Of a stretch of DNA of 52,876 nucleotides, positions 43,200-51,300 are shown one piece after another. Origin of the DNA: Paenibacillus ihuae. GTDB lineage: Bacteria; Bacillota; Bacilli; Paenibacillales; Paenibacillaceae. The first letter of the stretch is position 1. Each line of letters opens with the position of its first letter. The stretch is from the NCBI RefSeq assembly GCF_001368795.1, contig NZ_LN831198.1, forward strand, positions 1,250,273-1,303,148, in the 5' to 3' direction. Made by a program: the position numbers and the translations under genes. The notes under the pieces are model-generated. The model ran no database searches, was not told the DNA's origin, and saw nothing but the letters and a program-made list of their open reading frames with translations.

Positions 43200-45518
43200 T
43201 TATGCCGTTACCGGGGTGCCCTCAGCAGTAACGCTGCTTAGCCCGTTCACAGTATACTCCTTGCCGTGAATCGTAAGTGCCGCCGGAACATCGGTTTCAT
43301 TGACAACCGTAACCTGTAGATCAGTAACGATAACCTTCAGCCGTGAGCCGCGGAACATGATTTTGAACGAATACGAGGTCCAGTGTCCCGGATTGGATGG
43401 TTTCAGGATCAGGCGGTCTGCTTGAACGCGCAATCCGCCGAAGCCGTGTACAATCGACATCCACGTTCCTGCCATGCTGGTGGTGTGGCAGCCGTCTTCC
43501 GTATCATTATTGTAGTTGTCGAGATCCAGTCTCGAAGTGCGCAGGTACATTTCGTAAGCCTTTTCCTTGTAGCCCAGCTCACAAGCCAGAATGGCGTGGA
43601 TGCAAGGGGAGAGGGAGGACTCATGAACGGTAATCGGCTCGTAGAAGTCGAAATTCCGCTTTTTGGTGTCCAGATCATAACGGTCGCCAAGGAAATACAA
43701 TCCCTGAAGCACATCGGCCTGTTTAATGAAGCAGGAACGCAGGATGCGGTCCCAGGACCATTTTTGGTTAAGCGGCAGGTTCTCCGGCAGAACGTCCTTT
43801 ACCTGAATGATTTCCTTGTCGAGGAAACCGTCCTGCTGCAGGAAGATACCGAGCTCTTCATCGGACGGATAATACATTTTGCTGATAATTTCATTCCACT
43901 GGGCCGTTTCGCTGTCTGCAAGCTCCAGTTTGTCGGCCAGCTCTGCATAGCGGGAGCTTTCATTTTCCTGCAGGTACGCCAGCGCTTCCAGTGTATATTC
44001 CATGGTCCAGGCAGCGATCCGGTTCGTGTACCAGTTGTTATTGACATTGTTCTCGTATTCGTTCGGACCGGTTACGCCTAGCATCACATACTGATCCTTG
44101 CGCGGCACATAGTGTACACGTTCCTCCCAGAAGCGGGAGATCTCCACCAGTACCTCAAGGCCGTATTGGCCCAGGTAAGCCTTGTCGCCGGTGTAGTTTA
44201 CATAGTTGTAGATAGCATAGGCAATGGCACCGTTGCGGTGAATTTCCTCGAAGGTAATCTCCCACTCGTTGTGGCATTCCTCGCCGTTCATTGTGACCAT
44301 CGGATAAAGCGCACCTTTTTTGAAGCCGAGCTTGCGGGCGTTTTCTTTGGCTTTTTCCAGATGCTTATAGCGGTAGATCAGCAGATTGCGGGCAATGGTG
44401 GAATCCGCAGTACTTAAATAGAATGGCACACAATACGCTTCGGTATCCCAGTAAGTACTGCCGCCGTATTTTTCACCCGTGAAGCCCTTAGGCCCGATAT
44501 TCAGCCGGTCATCTTCGCCGGTGTAGGTCTGATTAAGCTGGAAAATGTTAAAGCGGATCGCCTGCTGTGCGGACACATCCCCTTCAATAATAATGTCGCT
44601 TTCCTTCCATTTGTCGCCCCATGCTGCAGCCTGTTCAGTCAAAAGCGTCACAAATCCGGCTTCCCGGGCGCTGTTCAGCGAGGTATGGGCCGCGTCTACA
44701 AGCTGGCCGAGTCCGTAATTACGGGAGGTCACGTTGGCGGCATATTTATAGATAACCACCTGATCACCGGCCTGTACCGCAAGACTTACTTTACTAGCTA
44801 CGTATTTCTCCTGTTCAATTGCTTCAGGCGTTGTTGTAAGCTTTTCACCATTGACGAGAATGTCGAATGCAAATGCCGAAGTCACGTGGAAATCGAGCTT
44901 TTTCGTTTTGAGGGTCAGGTATCCGCCTTCCGCTTCGCTTTTCTTCTCCACTTCGTTCCAGAACTTCTCATCATAGTTGGAGTCCTTGTTCTTAATGTCG
45001 CCGTCGAGGTAAGGAGTAATCGTAAGCTGTCCGGCAAAATTCACCGGAATAATGGAGTAGCGGATGGCGCCGATCTCGTGGCGGGCCATGCTGACGATGC
45101 GGATGCTCTCCACCTGAACCTCTTTGCCGTCTTCAAGTGTGGCTGTGAAGCTGCGGGAGAGCGTGCCTTCCTTCATATTAAGCACACGGCGGAACTGGCT
45201 CACTGTGCAGGCAGCCAGATCGAGCGGAGTACCGTCCAGGTCAATATTAATGCCGATCCAGTTGGTGCTGTTAAGCACTTTGGCAAAATACTCCGGATAG
45301 CCGTTTTTCCACCAGCCGACCCGTGTTTTGTCCGGATAGTATACACCCGCCATATAACTGCCCTGCAGGCTATGCCCGCTGTACTGCTCTTCAAAGTTCG
45401 CTCTGCCGCCCATATAGCCGTTCCCGATGCTGAACACGCTCTCGGAGATTTCCTGGGTCTGCGGATCGAAAGACTCTTCAATGATGGACCATTCATCAAT
45501 TTTCAAATATTGTTTCAT
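43200..45518 (-). CDS. mapA: Maltose phosphorylase (GH65)
   Basis: Protein of 772 residues, the usual GH65 phosphorylase length. Inverting phosphorolysis of maltose to glucose and beta-glucose-1-phosphate. The general acid Glu487 lies in GVTGPNEYENNVNNNWYT, the same number as in the characterised Lactobacillus brevis enzyme. Other family blocks are GYMGGRANFEEQYSG and ARKLGFKKGALYPMVT. Kojibiose or trehalose phosphorylase is possible, but the neighbours (pgmB, MalR-like regulator, GH13) favour maltose. The product feeds the beta-phosphoglucomutase encoded upstream. A strong AAAAGGAG site precedes the ATG. Confidence 0.92.
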   Translation of the reverse strand: MKQYLKIDEWSIIEESFDPQTQEISESVFSIGNGYMGGRANFEEQYSGHSLQGSYMAGVYYPDKTRVGWWKNGYPEYFAKVLNSTNWIGINIDLDGTPLDLAACTVSQFRRVLNMKEGTLSRSFTATLEDGKEVQVESIRIVSMARHEIGAIRYSIIPVNFAGQLTITPYLDGDIKNKDSNYDEKFWNEVEKKSEAEGGYLTLKTKKLDFHVTSAFAFDILVNGEKLTTTPEAIEQEKYVASKVSLAVQAGDQVVIYKYAANVTSRNYGLGQLVDAAHTSLNSAREAGFVTLLTEQAAAWGDKWKESDIIIEGDVSAQQAIRFNIFQLNQTYTGEDDRLNIGPKGFTGEKYGGSTYWDTEAYCVPFYLSTADSTIARNLLIYRYKHLEKAKENARKLGFKKGALYPMVTMNGEECHNEWEITFEEIHRNGAIAYAIYNYVNYTGDKAYLGQYGLEVLVEISRFWEERVHYVPRKDQYVMLGVTGPNEYENNVNNNWYTNRIAAWTMEYTLEALAYLQENESSRYAELADKLELADSETAQWNEIISKMYYPSDEELGIFLQQDGFLDKEIIQVKDVLPENLPLNQKWSWDRILRSCFIKQADVLQGLYFLGDRYDLDTKKRNFDFYEPITVHESSLSPCIHAILACELGYKEKAYEMYLRTSRLDLDNYNNDTEDGCHTTSMAGTWMSIVHGFGGLRVQADRLILKPSNPGHWTSYSFKIMFRGSRLKVIVTDLQVTVVNETDVPAALTIHGKEYTVNGLSSVTAEGTPVTA

Positions 45519-45603
45519 TGTTTTTTGGCTCCTTTTAAATGAGGGATGAGGATATAATATGAACTAAATTTTTTGTATTAGAATTCTGGTGATGGCGTCG
45601 CCA

Positions 45604-45665
45604 CTGCGCAGAATGTTTGGACTTCCGGCCGCTCCTACAGTTCCAAAATTCCGCTCCGCGGCTTC
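45604..45665 (+). repeat. Dispersed palindromic intergenic repeat, internally deleted copy
   Basis: ACTGCGCAGAATGTTTGGAC, then TTCCGGCCGCTCCTACAGTT joins the two outer parts of the element at 5441 and lacks the palindromic centre. It lies between pgmB and mapA. Confidence 0.75.
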
Positions 45666-45755
45666 TTCACCATAATGCTAATAGTGTATTTTTAATTCAT
45701 TTTATAAAGAGAGTAGTGCATGAACAAACAACTCATAGTTAGTTGTTACTATTCA

Positions 45756-46418
45756 TCAAACAGCTGCGAATAATTCCTGCAGCTTAGCGACGCTGATCTG
45801 GGCGAGGGAAGGCACGACGAAGTTCGCTTCAGACAGCGTTTCGGGTGAACCAATGCCTACGCTGCTCATGCCCGCACGTGTAGCAGCAAGGATTCCTGCT
45901 TCTGCATCTTCGAAGACGACGCATTGCTCTGCCGGTACAGACACCGCCTGGGCACCCAGCAGGAACACCTCAGGATCAGGTTTCGCTGCGCTGGTATGCG
46001 TACCGTCGATGATTGCATCGAAGTAGGGAGTCAGGCCGGTGTTGTTCAGGATCGTCATCGCATTTTTGCTGGCTGACCCGAGGGCAACCTTGATGCCTGC
46101 TTCACGGCATTCCTTGAGGAAAGATAATGCGCCCGGCAGAATCTCGGAGCTGTCCATTTTGGCGATGTATTCCACATAGCGGTTGTTTTTTTGCTCGGCA
46201 AGCCGTGCTTTTTCCGCTTCGTCCAACTCAAGTCCGCCAATTTCCAGCAGGATATTCAGCGAAGCGGTCCGGCTGACGCCCTTAAGGCGCTCATTGTCCT
46301 GCTCGGTGAACACAAATCCGAGTTCTTCGGCAAGCTCTCTCCAGGCGATAAAATGATATTTGGCGGTGTCGACGAGCACGCCGTCCAAATCAAACAGACA
46401 AGCTTTAATTGCTGACAT
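45756..46418 (-). CDS. pgmB: Beta-phosphoglucomutase
   Basis: HAD-superfamily protein of 220 residues. The nucleophile motif is FDLDGVLVDTA (Asp10, Asp12). The LKGVSRTASL cap loop, GSASKN (motif II) and VFEDAEAGI (motif IV) identify beta-phosphoglucomutase. It turns beta-glucose-1-phosphate from maltose phosphorolysis into glucose-6-phosphate, linking mapA to glycolysis. AGGAGG lies 6 nt before the ATG. Two tandem hairpin repeats and a MalR-type operator lie upstream. Confidence 0.95.
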   Translation of the reverse strand: MSAIKACLFDLDGVLVDTAKYHFIAWRELAEELGFVFTEQDNERLKGVSRTASLNILLEIGGLELDEAEKARLAEQKNNRYVEYIAKMDSSEILPGALSFLKECREAGIKVALGSASKNAMTILNNTGLTPYFDAIIDGTHTSAAKPDPEVFLLGAQAVSVPAEQCVVFEDAEAGILAATRAGMSSVGIGSPETLSEANFVVPSLAQISVAKLQELFAAV

Positions 46419-46432
46419 GTTGAACCTCCTAA

Positions 46433-46558
46433 AAGTTTTGTGAGCTTAACTTCCTGAATGGCTTCGTACAAAACTCGCTTCGGAAGCATAAGCCTAAGTT
46501 TTGTGAGCATAGCTTCTTGAATGGCTTCGTACAAAACTCACTCCGAAAGCGTGCAGCT
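46433..46558. repeat. Two 63-bp tandem repeats, each a hairpin, upstream of pgmB
   Basis: Units start at 46433 and 46496, both beginning AAGTTTTGTGAGC and containing GAATGGCTTCGTACAAAACT. In each, AGTTTTGT pairs with ACAAAACT. They lie in the pgmB leader, close to its ribosome site. Confidence 0.8.
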
Positions 46559-46601
46559 AAGTACTTATGGATGAAGGCTGTTTTAACGCTGCAGGTTTAG
46601 C

Positions 46602-46613
46602 GCAAACGTTTGT
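46602..46613. promoter_or_regulatory. LacI/MalR-type operator upstream of pgmB
   Basis: GCAAACGTTTGT, one base from the perfect palindrome GCAAACGTTTGC that also occurs upstream of the pullulanase gene. It lies between the regulator gene and pgmB. Confidence 0.65.
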
Positions 46614-46630
46614 ACAACATTCGAAAAAAT

Positions 46631-46656
46631 AAATGAAGCAAGGGACTGCTTCATTT
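46631..46656. terminator. Terminator after the MalR-like gene
   Basis: AAATGAAGCA and TGCTTCATTT form a 10-bp stem with a 6-nt loop; on the minus strand it is followed by ATTTTTTCG. It overlaps the region just before the operator at 46602. Confidence 0.8.
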
Positions 46657-46671
46657 ATTCTTGAATCTTAG

Positions 46672-47709
46672 TCATTTCTTCCCTGGAGCATACATAGAAG
46701 ATTCTCTAACGATCAAACGGTGGGGAATGACGAAACGGTTTGTATATCCGGCATCATTATCCGGCTTCTGGATGCTTTGGATTAGCACCTGGGAGGCCGT
46801 ATAACCAAGATGATAAATACCGATGTCAATACTGCTGATCGGCGGGCTGGACAATTCCGAGAGCGGGATGTTGTTAAAGCTGACAATCGCCAGATCCTCG
46901 GGTACCTTGTATTTCAGTTCGTTCAGACCGCGCAGTACTCCGAAAGAGACCATATCATCGACGGCAACAAGCGCTGTCGGGCGGTTCGGAAGATTCATAA
47001 AGAATGACATGGCCCGGTAGCCGCTATCCTGCAGAAATTCGCCCTCCACAATCCATTCCGTCCGCATCTCCAGACCGCTGCTCAGCATAGCTTTGCGGTA
47101 TCCTTCAAGACGGTCGCGTGAAACGATGAGATTAGGCGGCCCGCTGACAAAGCCGATGCGCTCATGTCCCATAGAAATCAGATGGTTCGTAGCATCAAAG
47201 GCTGCCATGACATTATCGTTATCCACGGATAATATATCCTCATAGCGGTCGCTTCGTCCAACAAGGACAAAGGGATAACCGCCGGATTCGAGAAAATCAA
47301 TAACCGCATCATCTTTACGTGAGTACAGCAGAATAACGCCGTCTACCCGGCGCCCTTTGAGCAGGCGGGAGACAGCCTCCAGCTCTTCCTTCTCGTTTGC
47401 TCCGGAACTAATCAGCACATCATAGCCAGATCTGCTGGACTGGGTAACAATCCCGCGGATCAATTCCATAAAGAACAGATTGGAGAAAAGCTCTTCAGCA
47501 GGCTTCGGCAAGATAATACAAATGCTGTTGGTTGTTTTCGAAACCAGGCTCTTAGCCATCATATTCGGAGTGTAGCCCATTTCCTCCATGATTACTTTAA
47601 CTTTACGGGAAGTTTCTAGGCTGATTCTGGGATGGCCTGACAACACCCGGGATACCGTGGAGGGAGAAACTCCCGCTTTCTTAGCCACATCCTTAATGGT
47701 AACTGTCAT
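46672..47709 (-). CDS. malR: LacI-family regulator of maltose/maltodextrin genes
   Basis: Protein of 345 residues from ATG 47709 (MTVTIKDVAKKAGVSPSTVS), which has GGAGG 6 nt upstream; a slightly longer start lacks a site. The headpiece contains the hinge typical of LacI repressors. The ligand domain carries SICIILPKPAEELFSNLFFM, GHERIGFVSGPP and ALVAVDDMVSFGVL. Two GCAAACGTTTG operators flank its gene, one before pgmB and one before the pullulanase gene, so it probably represses both until maltose or maltodextrin appears. The symbol follows function by context. Confidence 0.9.
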   Translation of the reverse strand: MTVTIKDVAKKAGVSPSTVSRVLSGHPRISLETSRKVKVIMEEMGYTPNMMAKSLVSKTTNSICIILPKPAEELFSNLFFMELIRGIVTQSSRSGYDVLISSGANEKEELEAVSRLLKGRRVDGVILLYSRKDDAVIDFLESGGYPFVLVGRSDRYEDILSVDNDNVMAAFDATNHLISMGHERIGFVSGPPNLIVSRDRLEGYRKAMLSSGLEMRTEWIVEGEFLQDSGYRAMSFFMNLPNRPTALVAVDDMVSFGVLRGLNELKYKVPEDLAIVSFNNIPLSELSSPPISSIDIGIYHLGYTASQVLIQSIQKPDNDAGYTNRFVIPHRLIVRESSMYAPGKK

Positions 47710-48077
47710 AGAAACCTCCTTCATGGAACCGTTTGCTTTACAAAGTAATATTAATCGAAGTGCTGTTAATTGTAAATAGAGAAAGTCCCGCTTCAGGCTG
47801 TTTCCAGGCGATTTTGGAAGAATTGCAAGGAAAAGCGGCCCATTATTGCATGTTTCTACAGAGAAATCGGCAGGACCGGAGAAAACCGGTCAAACAGGAG
47901 CAAAGCCAAAGCAGAGAAGGGAAATGAGCCGTAATAAAGTGTGCAAACGGTTTTTGCTGAAAAAATCATTTCAATAACAGCTATATGAGTCTTTTTCTGT
48001 GCAACTTTGTGCAACGTAATAAAAATATTTTCAGCGATAACTATACCGCATTTCCATGCATTTAATAAAAATGGCTG

Positions 48078-48107
48078 TTGACAACGCTTTAATTTACGGA
48101 ATAATAT
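48078..48107 (+). promoter_or_regulatory. Sigma-A-type promoter upstream of the pullulanase gene
   Basis: TTGACA (48078-48083) and TAATAT (48102-48107), with an 18-nt spacer. It lies 270 nt before the start codon and about 100 nt before the operator at 48206, so the operator would act as a roadblock or a second promoter may lie nearer. The rest of the 670-bp gap from 47710 holds no gene. Confidence 0.5.
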
Positions 48108-48205
48108 GGTTAACAGAACTTAGAAGCGCTTACATGTGTTTATTTCGGGCGATTTTTGCTGTACGCACAAAGGTTTGTCTGCTTTAGGTCAGTAACCCTT
48201 TTATT

Positions 48206-48217
48206 GCAAACGTTTGC
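48206..48217. promoter_or_regulatory. Perfect LacI/MalR-type operator (also cre-like)
   Basis: GCAAACGTTTGC is a perfect 12-bp palindrome in the pullulanase leader. TTGCAAACGTTTGCG also fits the CcpA cre pattern WTGNAANCGNWNNCW with one mismatch, so catabolite control is a second possibility. Confidence 0.75.
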
Positions 48218-48324
48218 GCTAATGTTCACTGGTTTCAATGAGCCATTCAGCGATTTTGAGAAGGAGGGTGTGGGCTTATTCAGGTCTAAGCAGCCGGGCG
48301 ACCGGAAGTGGCGGTAAATTTAAC

Positions 48325-48375
48325 ATGAATGCACTACCCGCACAACTGAAGGAAAACATCATTAGGGGGGCTTAA
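48325..48375 (+). other. Possible 16-codon upstream open frame
   Basis: ATG 48325 to TAA 48375 encodes MNALPAQLKENIIRGA and stops 4 nt before the pullulanase ATG. GGCGG lies 10 nt before it, a weak ribosome site. It could aid translational coupling, or be chance. Confidence 0.3.
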
Positions 48376-48379
48376 AGGA

Positions 48380-51300
48380 ATGAAATTAGCTTTATGGAGT
48401 AAAAAAGCTTTTGCCGTCAGTATGATTATTGTTCTAGTGTGCTCCTATTTTTCTTTTCCGGCATCAAAAGTACAGGCTGCTGCAACCAAGGCATTTCTGG
48501 TCGGCACACTTCAGTCGGAATTGTCTACAGAGGCGAATCCTACGGATGACTGGAATCCGGCAGCCACTGTAACGGAAATGACGTATACAGACAACGGCAC
48601 TTATAAGTTTACTGGCTTATTGCCTGCTGGAACCTATGAGTACAAGGTTGCGCTTAACGGCACCTGGGATGAGAGCTATGGCTTCAGCAGCTATACCAAT
48701 CCCGGCGGGAAAGACAATGGCGGCAATATTGTGCTTACACTTGCTGCCGAGACAACCGTAACCTTTTATTACAACGACATTACTAAGAAAATCGCAGATT
48801 CCACGTATTACACACCGCTAGCGCAGGATAAGCTGCCAAGGCTGGTTGGCTCTCTGCAGACAGAGCTGGGGGATACCAGTGATAATTCGGCGGCTGATGC
48901 CCAGACAGTGCTTGCAGACACTAATTTTGACAATGTGTACGAGAATAGAGTTAATCTGCCCAAAGGCGAGTATTCATACAAGATTTTGGTTCCTGGAGCC
49001 ACTCCGGCAGATGACAAATCGTACCCTGACGCGGATCTGACCCTGAGCCTGCCTGCGGATCTGCCGGTAACCTTCCAGTATAATGCACTGGATCACGGGG
49101 TGGATGCTACATTCACTGCTCCGGTAAACCCGGGAACCGTGAAGCCGATAGCTGAAGGCAGTATCCGGATTCACTACAGCCGTACCGCAGGTGATTATAC
49201 CGACCAGGGCCTGTGGTTGTGGGATGATGTAGCGGCTGGTTCGGCGGGCTGGCCATCGGGTGCGACGGCATTTCCCGAAGGACAGACCGATTCCTATGGT
49301 GCCTATGTGGATATCCCGCTCAAAACCGGTGCCAAAAAAATCTCCTTCCTCGTCGTTAACCGCTCGAATGAAGCTAAAGACGGAGGAAATAAAACTTTTC
49401 TTATCAATACTCCTCAAACCAATGAAATCTGGATCAAACAAGGCTCTGATACGGTAACGCCTTATGAGCCGGTATCCCTGCCTGCGAATACGGTCCGGAT
49501 TCACTATATTAGAGCAGATAGTAAGCAGAGCGACTACGGATTATGGCTGTGGGATGATGTGGCAAAAGCGCCAAGCACCTGGCCGTCCGACGCAGTTCCT
49601 TTTGCGGCTGAGCATGTGGACCACTTCGGTGCTTATGCCGATATCACGTTGAAAGACAATGCGAAGAAGCTCGGTTTCCTTGTCGTGAAGCCCTCAAACG
49701 GTGATAAAGACGGTGGCAACAAAGCTTTTAGCCTGCTGGACCGCTACAATCAGCTGTGGATCAAAGAAGGCGATAATAATGTTTACGTCTCTCCGTTCGG
49801 CGAACAGCCGGTGGGACTAGTATCGGCGGAAGTACTGTCCGCCAGTAAAATCCTGCTTGGATTTACCTTAACCGATGGATTGGATGTAGCAGCGCTGAAA
49901 ACTGCAATCACAGTGAGGGACAAAGAAGGTGCCGCTGTACCTGTGTCTGCTGTGAAGATCACGAGCACTACTTCAATTGAAGTGGACACCGCTGCTTTTG
50001 ATCTGGAGAAGACACCGCTGAGTGTCACTTATTCCGGTAAAACCGTATCCGCTTCCAGCGGTTGGAGAATGCTGGATGAGATGTACAATTACACAGGTGA
50101 TGACCTTGGGGCGACCTATCATGCGGCTGACAAATCGGCCACGCTGAAGTTATGGGCACCTATGGCCAGCACTGTTGTTGCGAACGTGTACAATAAGTCC
50201 AACTCAGCCGAAGTTGTCGGCCGGGTAAGCCTGACCAAGGGGGAGCAAGGAGTCTGGTCGGCAGAGCTGACGTCATCCGATATTACAGGAGTAAGCGGTG
50301 AGCAGGATGTCCGCGGCTATTACTACCAGTATGAGGTAACGAATAACGGGGTCATGAAGCAGGTACTAGATCCTTATGCCAAATCAATGGCCGTATTCAC
50401 CGTTGATACTACTGGCGCAGCAGGTGCGGATGGAGATACCGTGGGCAAAGCGGCGATCGTTGATCTGAGCCGGACCAATCCAGACAGCTACCATGCAGCG
50501 GATATTGCAGGCTACGAGAAACGTGAGGATGCCGTCGTTTACGAAGTCCATCTCAGGGATTTCACATCAGATGTCTCCATTGAGAGTAGTCTGGGCGGCG
50601 AGCGCTGGGGTTCCTATGCCGCTTTTGCCAAGAAGCTTGATTATATTAAATCTTTGGGTATCACCCACATTCAGCTGCTCCCGGTAATGGCTTGGTATTA
50701 CGGGGATGAAACGAAGATGGGACAGAGAGAATCGGACTATTCGGCCCAAAACAACGAGTACAACTGGGGTTATGATCCGCAGAGCTATTTCTCCCCGGAT
50801 GGAGCCTATTCACAGAATCCGGCCGATCCTGAAGAGCGGATCAAGGAATTGAAAGGTCTCATTGATGCCGTACATGAAGCCGGAATGGGTGTCATTCTGG
50901 ATGTCGTGTATACCCATATGGCCAAGAAGGAATTCCTGAACGATATCGTGCCGAATTATTATGCGTTTCAGGATGCAAACGGCAACTTTATCGGCGGATT
51001 CGGCAACAACCTGGCTACTAATCATAAAATGGCCGAGAAGCTGATGGTCGATTCCGTCAAATACTGGTTCAGCGAATACAAAGTAGACGGCATGCGCTGG
51101 GATATGATGGGCGATGCCACTCAGGAAGCCGTTCAAGCAGCGTATGATGCTGCTGTGGCGATCAATCCGAAAGCCTTGTTCATTGGTGAAGGCTGGGTAA
51201 CCTTTGGCGGTGCGGCTTCCGATCCTTCACTTGCAGGCCATGGTGCCGACCAACAATGGATGGACACTACCGACAGCGTCGGCGTGTTCTCCGATGAATT

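Noticed and set aside
43383..45542. Plus-strand open frames opposite mapA
   Set aside because: Antisense of a clear GH65 gene with no start signals or motifs.
48221..48379. Pullulanase leader as a riboswitch
   Set aside because: No known riboswitch core or terminator/antiterminator pair is visible; only an operator upstream and a short open frame.
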